Assembly: GCF_024679245.1 (NCBI RefSeq)
Contig: NC_090177.1
Coordinates: forward strand, 49,263,353 to 49,327,352
Source of the DNA: Pseudorasbora parva
Taxonomy: Eukaryota > Chordata > Actinopteri > Cypriniformes > Gobionidae
Direction of reading: 5' to 3'
DNA: 64,000 bases
The notes beneath the pieces were generated by a model. It saw only the letters and a program-made list of their open reading frames with translations, was not told the origin of the DNA and did not search any database. The first letter of the stretch is position 1. The number at the start of each line of letters is the position of its first letter. A program made the translations under genes and the position numbers. Positions 18,679 to 29,693 of this stretch are shown here, one piece after another.

Positions 18679-21186
18679 AGAGAAATAACTAAATCTGAAA
18701 ATATAGAGGCACTAAGGAAGGTGATAAATGTTGAGGATGAGCTAAATGAAATATTTAATATGGGAGAGTTAAATAGAGCAATGGACAAAACTGGGAAGAC
18801 TGCCCCAGGAAAAGATGACATTTGCTATAGCATGCTGAAACAGTTAAGCGAAGAGGGAAAGAAGAAGTTGTTGATGCTATACAATAAAGTGTGGGAGGAA
18901 GGGAAACTACCAAAGAATTGGAAGGAAGCAATTATTGTCCCTATAAGAAAACCAGGGAAAGATTCTAGTAAACCAACAAGTTATAGACCCATTGCCTTAA
19001 CATCCCATGTATGTAAGCTAATGGAAAGAATGATAAATGAGAGACTAATGTACATTGTAGAAAAAAGAGGTATGGTGGCTGAATGTCAGAGTGGATTTAG
19101 AAGAGGGAGGAATACAATGGATGCAGTATTAAGCTTGGAAGATGACATAAGGAAAGCACAAGTAAATAAAGAGATGGTAGTGGCAGTATTCTTTGATGTA
19201 GAAAAAGCATATGATATGCTATGGAGAGAGGGATTATTGATTAAATTGCATAATATGGGAATTGGTGGGAAACTATTTAACTGGGTAAAGGATTTCCTTG
19301 AAGGGAGGAAAATTCAGGTCAAGATAGGGGCAGACTTATCAAGTGAATATATAATAGAGAACGGAACACCTCAGGGAAGTGTAGTAAGTCCCACTTTGTT
19401 TTTGATAATGATAAATGATATATATGGAAATATACCAGTAGGGATGGGAAGATCACTGTTTGCGGATGATGGGGCAATCTGGAAAAAAGGAAGAAATGTA
19501 GAACATATAGTTAAAAAAGTACAAGAAGGGATCCAGCAGGTTGAGAAGTGGGGAATAAAGTGGGGTTTTAAATTTTCTATAGAGAAAACTAAAGTGATGT
19601 TTTTTACAGGGAAGAAAATCAAGGACAATATCCATTTAAAACTATATGGAAGTAATTTGGAGAAAGTTAAAACATTTCGCTTTTTAGGAGTACACTTTGA
19701 TGCAAGGTTAACATGGGTAGAGCATGTCAGGAATGTGGAGGACAAGTGTAAGAAAGTAATAAATATAATGAGATGTTTAACAGGACTAGAATGGGGTGCA
19801 GATTGTAAATCGCTGAAGTATATATATTTAAGTTTAATAAGATCAAGGATGGATTATGGAAGTGTGGCATATGGATCAGCAGCCAAATCTGTACTAATGA
19901 GGCTTGATGTAATGCAGGCGAAAGCACTGAGATTATGTTTAGGAGCTGTAAAAACATCACCAGTATGTGCTCTTCAAGTTGAAGCAGGAGAAATGCCATT
20001 GAACATACGACGTAAACAGTTGCTTGTAAATTATTGGATAAATATAAAAGGACATGGAAATAGTCATCCTATCAAAAGAATACTGCAAGATAACTGGGAA
20101 AGGGAGAGAGCACAAAAGTTAAGTTTTGGGTGGATAGGAGATGCGGCAGCTAAAGACTTGGGAGTGTATGAAAAGGAGATTTGTTCAACTGTAACATGGC
20201 CTGATATCCCGGTTTGGAATCTAGAAATCATGGAAGTTGATTTTAAGTTACTGCAAGCCAAAACAGCTAGCAATAGTATAGATTTGGCAGCTGAATTTTA
20301 TAGATATACAGGAAATAAATATAAAGATTACATACAGATCTATACAGATGGTTCAAAGGATCCAGAAACAGGGAAAACTGGATCTGCAGTTTACATTTTT
20401 AATCAAAGAAGTGAGATTTGCAGACGAACTACCAATGATCTGAGTGTATATACAGTGGAATTATACGCTATTATGATGGCATTAGAATGGATTGAGGAAA
20501 ACAAAATAAGTAAAGCATTAATTGGAAGTGACTCTTTATCAGCATTGTACAGTCTCAGGATAGGCAAGTCAAATAGTCATCAGGACTTACTGTATACAAT
20601 ATTGACAATATACACAAGAATAAGGGAAAAAAGTAGTAAGATTCAACTGATTTGGATTCCAGCGCATATCGGCATTGTGGGTAATGAGAGAGTGGACAAG
20701 TTAGCCAAACAAGCTGTTAAAAAAGAGAGTATTGAAACAAATATTAAGTTGTCAAAATCAGAAGGGAAGAGTATTATATGGAAAGAAACCATTAGAGAAT
20801 GGCAAAGTCAGTGGAACAGGGAAATTAAAGGGAGACATTTGTATAATATTCAAAATAAAGTTGGGGATGTGAAGAATAGGGGAGGAAATAGAAGAGAAGA
20901 AATAGTTATGACCAGATTAAGGATAGGTCACAGTAATTTGAATAGCACTCTACATATTATAAGGAAGCATCCAACGGGTTTTTGTGGGTATTGTCAGGTT
21001 GCAGAAACTACCAAGCATGTGCTGATGAGTTGCAAACAGTATGATGAACAAAGAAAAGAAATGATGGAAGAATTAGGAAAAGAGACAGGAATGAAGGAAA
21101 TACTGGAAAGTGGGGCGAATGAACAAAGAAGAGGAAGTTTTCATTTTTTTAAGAACGACAGGTCTGATGAAAAGAATATGATGTAA
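18679..21186 (+). CDS. I-type LINE ORF2 fragment: reverse transcriptase and RNase H
   Basis: About 835 residues without a stop. Reverse transcriptase blocks appear first: SYRPIALTSHVCKLMERM, GFRRGRNTMDAVL, FFDVEKAYDMLW, NGTPQGSVVSPTLF and FADDGAIW (the usual YADD is FADD here). An RNase H domain follows: IYTDGSKDPETGKTGSAV, VELYAIMMALEW, IGSDSLSAL and IPAHIGIVGNERVDKLA, with its Asp/Glu residues in place. A Cys-rich C-terminal motif (FCGYCQ...TKHVLMSC) closes the ORF. RT followed by RNase H in one LINE ORF is typical of the I clade. The apurinic-type endonuclease expected at the N-terminus is missing by 5' truncation. It sits inside an LTR and so postdates it. Confidence 0.85.
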   Translation, partial: REITKSENIEALRKVINVEDELNEIFNMGELNRAMDKTGKTAPGKDDICYSMLKQLSEEGKKKLLMLYNKVWEEGKLPKNWKEAIIVPIRKPGKDSSKPTSYRPIALTSHVCKLMERMINERLMYIVEKRGMVAECQSGFRRGRNTMDAVLSLEDDIRKAQVNKEMVVAVFFDVEKAYDMLWREGLLIKLHNMGIGGKLFNWVKDFLEGRKIQVKIGADLSSEYIIENGTPQGSVVSPTLFLIMINDIYGNIPVGMGRSLFADDGAIWKKGRNVEHIVKKVQEGIQQVEKWGIKWGFKFSIEKTKVMFFTGKKIKDNIHLKLYGSNLEKVKTFRFLGVHFDARLTWVEHVRNVEDKCKKVINIMRCLTGLEWGADCKSLKYIYLSLIRSRMDYGSVAYGSAAKSVLMRLDVMQAKALRLCLGAVKTSPVCALQVEAGEMPLNIRRKQLLVNYWINIKGHGNSHPIKRILQDNWERERAQKLSFGWIGDAAAKDLGVYEKEICSTVTWPDIPVWNLEIMEVDFKLLQAKTASNSIDLAAEFYRYTGNKYKDYIQIYTDGSKDPETGKTGSAVYIFNQRSEICRRTTNDLSVYTVELYAIMMALEWIEENKISKALIGSDSLSALYSLRIGKSNSHQDLLYTILTIYTRIREKSSKIQLIWIPAHIGIVGNERVDKLAKQAVKKESIETNIKLSKSEGKSIIWKETIREWQSQWNREIKGRHLYNIQNKVGDVKNRGGNRREEIVMTRLRIGHSNLNSTLHIIRKHPTGFCGYCQVAETTKHVLMSCKQYDEQRKEMMEELGKETGMKEILESGANEQRRGSFHFFKNDRSDEKNMM

Positions 21187-21279
21187 TGGATATTACAGGA
21201 AAGTGAAACCGGAAGATGGCAGTAGTGCAACACTAATGGATGCAAGCTGCCGTTAAACCCTAAAGAAGAAGAAGAAGAA
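18679..21279 (+). mobile_element. I-type (Nimb-like) LINE, 5'-truncated, with 12-bp target duplication
   Basis: CAGTCTGTGTTG flanks the insertion at 18667-18678 and 21280-21291. The 3' end is CCCTAA followed by (AGA)n, like I/Nimb-type fish LINEs. The 5' end starts inside the coding region. Confidence 0.85.
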
Positions 21280-21483
21280 CAGTCTGTGTTGGATCCTTGT
21301 GTAATGTCTGCGTCTTCCGTCCTCCCCGTGATTCTGTTGGTTTGTTTAAGTTTATATTTTATTAGTCTATTATGTGTTTTTCCCCCTCGTGGGTTGTTGA
21401 TTTGAGTTTTATGTTTTGTTTTTGTAAATAAATCATCTTTCTCCTGCACATGAGTCCTCGCACCATTTTCCCTTGTCTGTCAC
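21280..21483 (+). mobile_element. LTR(+), second part
   Basis: Continuation of the LTR interrupted by the LINE. It has an AATAAA polyadenylation signal at about 21427 followed by CATCTTTCTCCTGCACATGA, and ends at the junction CCTTGTCTGTCAC|GTCACAAACAAGG, where the inverted copy begins without spacer. Confidence 0.75.
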
Positions 21484-22102
21484 GTCACAAACAAGGGAAA
21501 ATGGTGCGAGGACTCATGTGCAGGAGAAAGATGATTTATTTACAAAAACAAAACATAAAACTCAAATCAACAACCCACGAGGGGGAAAAACACATAATAG
21601 ACTAATAAAATATAAACTTAAACAAACCAACAGAATCACGGGGAGGACGGAAGACGCAGACATTACACAAGGATCCAACACAGACTGACAAACACAAGGA
21701 GCTTATAAAGGGAAGAAATCAAGAGGGAACAGGTGGGAGAAATCAACACTAATCAGATAACAAGGGGGAGGGATCAGACAATGACAGAAGCACAAGGCCA
21801 TACTGACAAAACCCACATGTGCACACAAGACAGGACAGGCATGTGTAGGGTTGCCACCCGTCCCTTGAAATACGGAATCGTCCCGTATTTTCAGGAAAAA
21901 TGACGCGTCCCGTATCAAAGCAATACGGGATGCGATTTGTCCCGTATTTTACATAGGTCCACCCGCATTGTGTGAAGACACGTCCTATTCTGCCCCTAAT
22001 TGGGTCGCTGCCGTCGTTGGTTTGTTTGATTGGTTTGTTTCAGGTTCACGGGTCGTGAATCACGGCCAATCAGAGCCAGAAGAGGTATAGGTTCTTTTCT
22101 AT

Positions 22103-22477
22103 ATGGGCAGAATCCATTTGAAACGATGGCGGAGGCAGGTCCAAATACCTCCGCATCCAGCTGTAAAAGTTTCAGAGCAGAAACGCAAGCGGATGCAGAG
22201 GTACAAACGAGAGTGGGAAGAAATAAATATTTGGCTGGAAAGTGTCCGCGGCAATGAATACCAAGCCAATTGCGCAATAATTATTTGTCGGCCAGTGTTT
22301 TCAGTGGCGCACGCTGGCCTGTCAGATGTGAGACAGCATGCATCGGGAGAGCAACATTCACTAAATGCAAGAGCTCACCGAAATCAAAGCACTGTCGCAC
22401 AGTTCTTCATACCTCAAGCATCTCCTGAGGCAGACAGTGTTATGTTTTTTTTTTTTTTTATCACCTCAATTTTTTGA
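22103..22477 (+). pseudogene. hAT transposase N-terminal zinc finger fragment
   Basis: The frame encodes EQKRKRMQRYKREWEEINIW, then ANCAIIICRPVFSVAHAGLS and DVRQHASGEQHSLNARAH. This is a Cys-His finger of the BED/TTF type (W, C, C-like position, then H-x4-H) found at the N-terminus of many hAT transposases. Usually a second Cys follows the first by two residues; here that position is Ile/Arg, a likely mutation. A better start (MAEAGPNTSASSCK at 22126) is in another frame, implying a frameshift near 22165. A T-run at 22446-22460 ends the fragment. The catalytic domain is absent. Confidence 0.55.
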
Positions 22478-22628
22478 TTGATAACATTAGATTTCATAAA
22501 TGTTGCCTATTAAGATATAATGTTAATAATGTAGGCTACATTAATGATGTTATGGTATGATTTGTTTATTAAGGTTAAGTTGTAGGCTATAGTCAGACAC
22601 AAGCATTACTTTAATAAGAGATGATATA

Positions 22629-24252
22629 CAGTCTTGTTCAAAATAATAGCAGTACAATGTGACTAACCAGAATAATCAAGGTTTTTCGTATATTTTTTTA
22701 TTGCTACGTGGCAAACAAGTCACCAGTAGGTTCAGTAGATTCTCAGAAAACAAATGAGACCCAGCATTCATGATATGCACGCTCTTAAGGCTGTGCAATT
22801 GGGCAATTAGTTGAATTAGTTGAAAGGGGTGTGTTCAAAAAAATAGCAGTGTGGCATTCAATCACTGAGGTCATCAATTTTGTGAAGAAACAGGTGTGAA
22901 TCAGGTGGCCCCTATTTAAGGATGAAGCCAACACTTGTTGAACATGCATTTGAAAGCTGAGGAAAATGGGTCGTTCAAGACATTGTTCAGAAGAACAGCG
23001 TACTTTGATTAAAAAGTTGATTAGAGAGGGGAAAACCTATAAAGAGGTGCAAAAAATGATAGGCTGTTCAGCTAAAATGATCTCCAATGCCTTAAAATGG
23101 AGAGCAAAACCAGAGACGTGGAAGAAAACGGAAGACAACCATCAAAATGGATAGAAGAATAACCAGAATGGCAAAGGCTCAGCCAATGATCACCTCCAGG
23201 ATGATCAAAGACAGTCGGAGTTACCTGTAAGTACTGTGACAGTTAGAAGACGTCTGTGTGAAGCTAATCTATTTTCAAGAATCCCCCGCAAAGTCCCTCT
23301 GTTAAAAAAAAGGCATGTGCAGAAGAGATTACATTTGCCAAAGAACACATCAACTGGCCTAAAGAGAAATGGAGGAACATTTTGTGGACTGATGAGAGTA
23401 AAATTGTTCTTTTTGGGTCCAAGGGCCACAGGCAGTTTGTGAGACGACCCCCAAACTCTGAATTCAAGCCACAGTACACAGTGAAGACGGTGAAGCATGG
23501 AGGTGCAAGCATCATGATATGGGCATGTTTCTCCTACTATGGTGTTGGGCCTATTTATCGCATACCAGGGATCATGGATCAGTTTGCATATGTTAAAATA
23601 CTTGAAGAGGTCATGTTGCCCTATGCTGAAGAGGACATGCCCTTGAAACGGTTGTTTCAACAAGACAATGACCCAAAACACACTAGTAAACGGGCAAAGT
23701 CTTGGTTCCAAACCAACAAAATTAATGTTATGGAGTGGCCAGCCCAATCTCCAGACCTTAATCCAATTGAGAACTTGTGGGGTGATATCAAAAATGCTGT
23801 TTCTGAAGCAAAACCAAGAAATGTGAATGAATTGTGGAATGTTGTTAAAGAATCATGGAGTGGAATAACAGCTGAGAGGTGCCACAAGTTGGTTGACTCC
23901 ATGCCACACAGATGTCAAGCAGTTTTAAAAAACTGTGGTCATACAACTAAATATTAGTTTAGTGGTTCACAGGATTGCTAAATCCCAGAAAAAAAAAAAT
24001 GTTTGTACCAAATAGTTTTGAGTTTGTACAGTCAAAGGTAGACACTGCTATTTTTTTGAACACACCCCTTTCAACTAATTGCCCAATTGCACAGCCTTAA
24101 GAGCGTGCATATCATGAATGCTGGGTCTCATTTGTTTTCTGACAATCTACTGAACCTACTGGTAACTTGTTTGCCACGTAGCAATAACAAATATACTAAA
24201 AACCTTGATTATTCTGGTTAGTCACATTGTACTGCTATTATTTTGAACAAGA

Positions 24253-24255
<3 letters not shown>
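22629..24255 (+). mobile_element. Tc1/mariner-type element
   Basis: The element is flanked by TA (22627-22628 and 24256-24257). Terminal inverted repeats of about 215 bp begin CAGTCTTGTTCAAAATAATA and are ~95% identical by eye. Length is 1627 bp, normal for fish Tc1 elements, with one transposase gene between the repeats. Confidence 0.9.
22966..23957 (+). pseudogene. Tc1-type transposase, frameshifted
   Basis: Starts MGRSRHCSEEQRTLIKKLI, a helix-turn-helix of the paired type, continuing to the second HTH region (SRSLPVSTVTVRRRLCEANL). The DDE domain is complete: WTDESKIVLFG (first Asp), FQQDNDPKHTSK (second Asp) and SPDLNPIENLWG (Glu). The protein ends TTKY at 23957. At least two frameshifts break it: one near 23105 (after KWRAKPET), the other near 23330-23380 (before the WTDES segment). 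The reading frame is therefore in three pieces (22966-23154, 23236-23442 and 23382-23957). DDE residues are conserved, so decay is recent. Confidence 0.9.

Positions 24256-24326
<71 letters not shown>
24254..24326. repeat. (AT)n microsatellite
   Basis: About 35 AT dinucleotides directly at the right TA flank of the Tc1 element, probably expanded from the TA target. Confidence 0.95.
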
Positions 24327-24327
<1 letters not shown>

Positions 24328-24781
24328 CAAAATAGGACCTTTTAGGAATAAAATAAACAACTATTTGTTATGCTTAACAAATTATAATTGCATCATCCAA
24401 TACTATAGAATTAACAATAGACTATAAAAACGGAATAATACATAAATATATTTACTTAACTTACCAAAAATAAAAATGTTGTGTAGTGTTTTATTAAAAT
24501 AAGAAATGATTGTAGATATTATATCATTTTCAGTTATTTAGGTGTGGTTTCACTGTTTGGATGGTGTTACTGCAAACAATGACAAATATTTTAGTCAAAA
24601 TCTTTGTTCACAACACTATAAAATTACTCGAGTTAATTTGCAATTTCTTATCCTACTCCCTTCTAGTTTACAGCAGCTGAGTTTGTTTTTCATTGTCATA
24701 GCTGTGTATTACTGAGTGCATCTGTTCACACTGATTTCAATAGCAGATATCCTATTATAATGTCCACTGGTATCAATCTTA

Positions 24782-24782
<1 letters not shown>

Positions 24783-24861
<79 letters not shown>
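24783..24861. repeat. (AT)n microsatellite
   Basis: About 39 AT dinucleotides inside the hAT element. Confidence 0.95.
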
Positions 24862-24864
<3 letters not shown>

Positions 24865-25178
24865 AATTAGGTTTTAAGTTATGATATACGACCACTGCAC
24901 TGGCACACCATCGGGACTGTGGTCATCGTGGCCCCGAGGGGTGTGGCCACCGGCAGGCGTCCCTTATTTTTCTGTATTGAAGGTGGCAACCCTAGGCATG
25001 TGACAATCACACATATTTATATAATAATTTATCATCACTATATCATATGTTCTGGTTATTTCTGTAATGAAATTTGTGGTTGCTTCTCCATAGGACTTTA
25101 ATACAGAAGACAATGGAAGCTGTAAAAAAAACAAAAACAAAAACAAAAAAAAACAATGACAGAAGCCAGTAAGGAACA

Positions 25179-25795
25179 TGTCAGGACTCCTGGGTGATCT
25201 GTGTGTGTGTGTGTATTCTTACCTGTTGGTGGTGGTTCTCTTTGATTCTCTAACTCCTCCCACTCATTTCAGTAATTGTTCACCTGTCGCGTCTCATCAG
25301 CCGTTCTCTTTGTATAGCACGCTGTTCTGTCTCTCGTTGCGCGCTCATTGCTTTGGTTGATTTCTGTCAGTGTGTCCAGTCCAGTCGGAGGTTCACTACG
25401 CTGTCCCTCTTCAGTCTTCCTCTGTTCCTGTCGCGGCATCTGGATACTTGTCAAGGCCAGTATTTGCTCGCCTGTGGAAGTACGTGATCTTGTCCTCGAG
25501 TGAACTCTGTCCTGTTTTCCCGAAGTGACTGGTGCGCTTTGTTTTTAGGCGAGATCCAGTCTTTTCCAGGTTCCAGTGAGCTGTCCCCTGTCGGGCTTTT
25601 TCCTGCCTTCTGTGTGGTGCGGATGGTATCATCGGTCATCTGTTGTGTGAGGATTTCTCTCCGGTCACCGACCAGAGTGGATGCGTGTGGTCTCTCATTT
25701 GTGGACTGTGACTTTAGTACTCTATCTGACCCTATCGCTATCACTTCTAAATAAACTTTGTGAACTTGCATTTGACTCCGGGATCTTTTCTGACA
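25179..25795 (+). mobile_element. Solo LTR with 5-bp target duplication
   Basis: Begins TGTCAGGACTCC and ends TTTTCTGACA. GAACA flanks it at 25174-25178 and 25796-25800. It has a TATA-like TTGTATAGC near 25306 and AATAAA at about 25750. At 617 bp and without internal sequence, it is a solo LTR of a gypsy- or retrovirus-like element. ORFs on either strand (for example 25451-25804) have no recognisable product. Confidence 0.85.
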
Positions 25796-26122
25796 GAACA
25801 GCACTCTTTATTTTTATTTGTTAAACACGTGTTTAACACTTTATTTCACCTGGAAATAGAAATCATGCCATAAATGTGACATATAATTCATATGAGTTGT
25901 GGCTAAAATGCTTTTTCTGTGTTCATCATAAAGAGTTTGGCTTTGAATCCTGCACAGCTCATCATGTTTCTGCTACCAGTGAGACAAGCGGTGTTGCGAG
26001 AGATCCGTGTGTAGTGCGTAAAATGAATTGTTGTGAACTCAAAGAATTTACTGAACACAAAGTGTTCTCTACAATGCAAGACATTAAATTCACTACATTC
26101 AAGTCTAACTGAGCATAACGTA

Positions 26123-27352
26123 CACAGCAAAAACTCCAGTGTTAAATTAACTCTCCTCAGAGTTTATTTGGCTCCACACTCAAGAGTGTTAAAAGTAACT
26201 CTGAAGAAGTGTTAAAGGTAATGAGATAATTAAGAGATTAATTAAGTGATTATTGACTATTAGTGATGAACACCTGATGATAACAAGCAGAAACACTGAA
26301 GGACAGAGTCACCATTTTTAAGTCACCATTATGGAGATCAGTGTTTGCTTTAGTTGGGCTCTTGACTTTATAACATTAGTCTTTGCCTGGCTGCTTTAAA
26401 GCAGCTATACATGTGCAGAGAAAATGTGACCCAGTGTTGATGGTTATGTTTTGACATAATCCTCATGAGCTGAATCACTGATGTCAATTAGAGCCTAATC
26501 TTTGAGTTAGGTTTACTTTATTGATTATAGCAGCTCTGTGATTCTACAGCATAAGATCTGGTGCTTACAATATAATCAGAGGAATTTTTAAAAATTATTC
26601 TGTTCTAAAAAAATCTTTTGTCATTTGAATCTTTAGTCATTCAGCCACACAGAGACATCAATGATCAGCTTATGAATCTCAACAATGGTGGACATCAAAA
26701 AGCTTTTGCAGTGCATTCTGGGTGCACCAATCAAAACTCTTTGTGATGTTCAGAGTTGATCTGTGTATCTGAGATGCTGTGTGTCACCATTGTTGAGATT
26801 CATACACTGATTCTTGATGTGATGTCTGTGAGTGTCTAATGCAACAAAGTAGTTTGAAATCTTTTTTGTGCAGAATGTCACCCTATTAACTTCACAGATC
26901 TGTTGTAATCAATAATGTATAATCAACACATGTAGCTAGACATTGGTCTCAGAATGATATTAGTTTATCCAGTCACTAAATGATGATTATGTTAATAATG
27001 TTAATCAAAACATCACTAACTCCTGAACAGATTTTCTCTGTGCTTTCTTTGCCAAAACGTATGTTCCAAACACAGTTAAAGCAGCCAGGCAAAGACTAAT
27101 GTTATAAAGTCAAGAGCCCAACTAAAGCAAACACTGATCTCCATAATGGTGACTTTAAAATGGTGACTCTTTTCTTCAGTGGTTCTGCTTGTTATCATCA
27201 GGTGTTCATCACTAATGGCCAATCATCACTTAATTAATCTCTTAATTATCTCATTACCTTTAACACTTCTTCAGAGTTACTTTTAACACTCTTGAGTGTG
27301 GAGACAAATAAACTATGAGGAGAGTTAATTTAACACTGGAGTTTTTGCTGTG
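26123..27352. mobile_element. MITE with ~275-bp terminal inverted repeats
   Basis: The left end CACAGCAAAAACTCCAGTGT matches the reverse complement of the right end, and similarity continues for about 275 bp (to about 26398 and from about 27076). TA flanks both ends (26121-26122, 27353-27354), consistent with a Tc1/mariner-type target, though other superfamilies cannot be excluded. A second, internal inverted repeat pairs about 26655-26690 with about 26785-26815. No transposase ORF. Confidence 0.75.
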
Positions 27353-27354
27353 TA

Positions 27355-28564
27355 CAATAAGAAAATATTAAGCAAATATAAAATTCTCTTCATTTAAATT
27401 ATGCTGATTCTAAGAATGTGATACAGAGTTGTTCTAAACAGTTATCCTTTGCTATTTTTATCATTTGGTGCAAATAAAACATAATTTGAAACTGTGATCT
27501 TTCAGCCAATACAAAAAGTTGATTTTAGATCAGTCAAAAAATCAGGATCTTCAGGAACATTCATGCATGGAGTTCATACACAGTCATACACCTTGTATAA
27601 TTCCATACAAACCATGCAACCACAATATTCACTCTTCAAGGTTTTATTTTATCAAGACTTAGCTTCATTCAACTGGAACAAAAACAAGAGGATGGGGGGG
27701 GGCAGCAGCTATACAAAGCAGAGTCAAAGGTATTTATGTATTTATTTTCTTCTTCTTATAATGTCTTTTATTATTATATATATAAATCTGTTGAAAATGT
27801 GACAAGTTCATGAGATACTTACCTTCATGGCCCAATAAGCACAGCTTCTTTATGTTTGGGAAAAGGATTCAAAGGTGTCAGGTATGGTTGCACAAACAAG
27901 AGATGTAAAATAATAAAATCAGTAGAGTAAAATAAGTCGACATGTTTTTCATTTAAATATAATAGATCCATCATACAATTATATATGCAAACCAAATACA
28001 ACCTGTTAAAAAATGTAAAGACTTTGCAAATTATGTTTCCTTCAAGTAGCCTATACTGCTACTATAACTTAATCTGCATCTGTTGTTATGTGTTTAAACA
28101 CGACAACACACTGAAGACACAATATGGTAATGTTGAGAAGAAAAGTCTTCTGATGTTGAAAAGTCTGATGATCCATTAACCGAATGCCCCATGTTAACAT
28201 GGACGTGGTGTGAGATCTCTGCACAACAAAAGTGGGCGTTTCTAAATTTGTGGGTGTTTATAAACTATGCAAAGAAAATGATTCTCTTAACCCGACCCAA
28301 CCCTAAACCCTACCCACACTGTGACGTAGTCAAATCAGGTACCGCAGTGAAAAACGCCTTCTGTTTATGGCCTCGCCCACTGATCTAGTAACTCCTTTTT
28401 ACTTCCTTGGGTTTCTAAGCTTGACACTAAAGTATGTAAAGCTTCTTTGAAATTGCGTCAAATAAACAGGAATAGACACTGGAAAACAAAGTGCTTTATT
28501 ATGCATTCCAGTGTATGCACAACTGGTGTTTTTAATCGGTGATTCGTGAAATATGGCATTGGAC
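27355..28564. other. No recognisable gene
   Basis: AT-rich; ORFs of 60-100 codons lack domains. A G-run lies at 27694-27701. Confidence 0.4.
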
Positions 28565-28662
28565 GAATCTGTCGCCGTGTAACATCTGCTGGAAATCCAG
28601 GTAAAACTAGCTGCGTGCACGCGCCCGTCCCCAGATAACATGATCCCCAGTTGATCCGTAAC
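28565..28662 (-). repeat. 98-bp block, second copy
   Basis: Exact reverse complement of 12667-12764. Flanking sequences are unrelated in the two places. Confidence 0.7.
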
Positions 28663-29693
28663 ACCCTGTCTAAAAATAGTTCAGAAACTTCAGTGTGAAC
28701 TAACGTTAGAGATGTGCGATCAAATCGTTGTTGTCGTTTTAACAATATTTGATTTGACATTGTCGACTAACATTGCTCCAGCCCACGTACACCGCATGCA
28801 TACACTGCGTGATAGTCAATAACCGAACTGTCTTGCATTGTAAACTCCATAATTGTTTGTTTTTACTCGATTTCGCCAACGCAGGTACTTCAATAACAAA
28901 ACCTTATGGCTGTAATTGCGTCTCCGAACCACACACAACGGCGTTTCATCACTGAACCAAACACCTTTACAAACGATTTGATTGAATCAATGATTCAACG
29001 AGTAAGATACATTAGGATAGCCAAATGACCCATTCCTCAATAGATCAGTCGTTTGAATGAATCGGTTGAACCTCAACGATTCAGTCATTTAACAGAGCCT
29101 TGCTGCCATCTACTGGCAGTTTTCATTAAACGTTTAAAGTACGTTTTTAAGGGTTTAAACTATGTCAAATATCAATAGTCAACATTATTCGTTTGTTTAA
29201 AAAAAAAGAATGCATTTGTAACTATAACTCTGTGTATTTTGTAACTGTGTAAAATGCTCTAAATCCAGTCCACACACAGCTTCTCTGTTTGCTCTTCATT
29301 GGAAAGATGCTTTTCTCTATACTTATTTCATTTCATAGGGAACATTTTCACTGAGTCATATTATTATAATTGAATTATATTACATTTATTAACTTCACAC
29401 CAAACATAATCCATGCATATTGGAAAAAAGACCATATCAATAACTGTACGACTCCACTATCCAAGACAGTGCTAAACTCGTCAAAGTGGTAATAAAATAA
29501 TCACACTCAGCAAAATTTCCCCTAATGACCATCGTCAGTAAAATCACTGAAAATATCAATATGACTGTATGTCAATACTGAAGATCTATACTGAAAAACT
29601 TTATTAAAGCATCTCTATAAGATAAGAGTGACACACTAACCCCTGCTTTGTTTTGTAGGCCTCACTGACCCCCAGAAATTCGACATACAATAG
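28663..29693. other. No gene; dispersed-repeat fragments
   Basis: About 29035-29160 resembles 1196-1340 (GTTTGAATGAATC..., CTGCCATCTACTGGCAG). The rest is AT-rich without credible ORFs. Confidence 0.4.

Larger units (their letters stand above)
21846..24994 (+). mobile_element. hAT element with exact 8-bp target duplication
   Basis: Ends are TAGGGTTGCCACC on the left and GGTGGCAACCCTA on the right. GGCATGTG occurs at 21838-21845 and 24995-25002. Inside are a hAT zinc-finger ORF fragment, a Tc1 element and two (AT)n tracts. Most of the transposase is missing. Confidence 0.85.
21484..25005 (-). mobile_element. LTR(-), inverted partner, interrupted by a hAT
   Basis: 21484-21845 is the reverse complement of the LTR(+) pieces, nearly base for base. 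A hAT (21846-24994) is inserted within the last bases. After its duplicated GGCATGTG the LTR finishes with ACA at 25003-25005, which is the complement of the TGT start. The two LTRs therefore meet tail to tail, and no internal retrotransposon sequence separates them. Confidence 0.7.
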
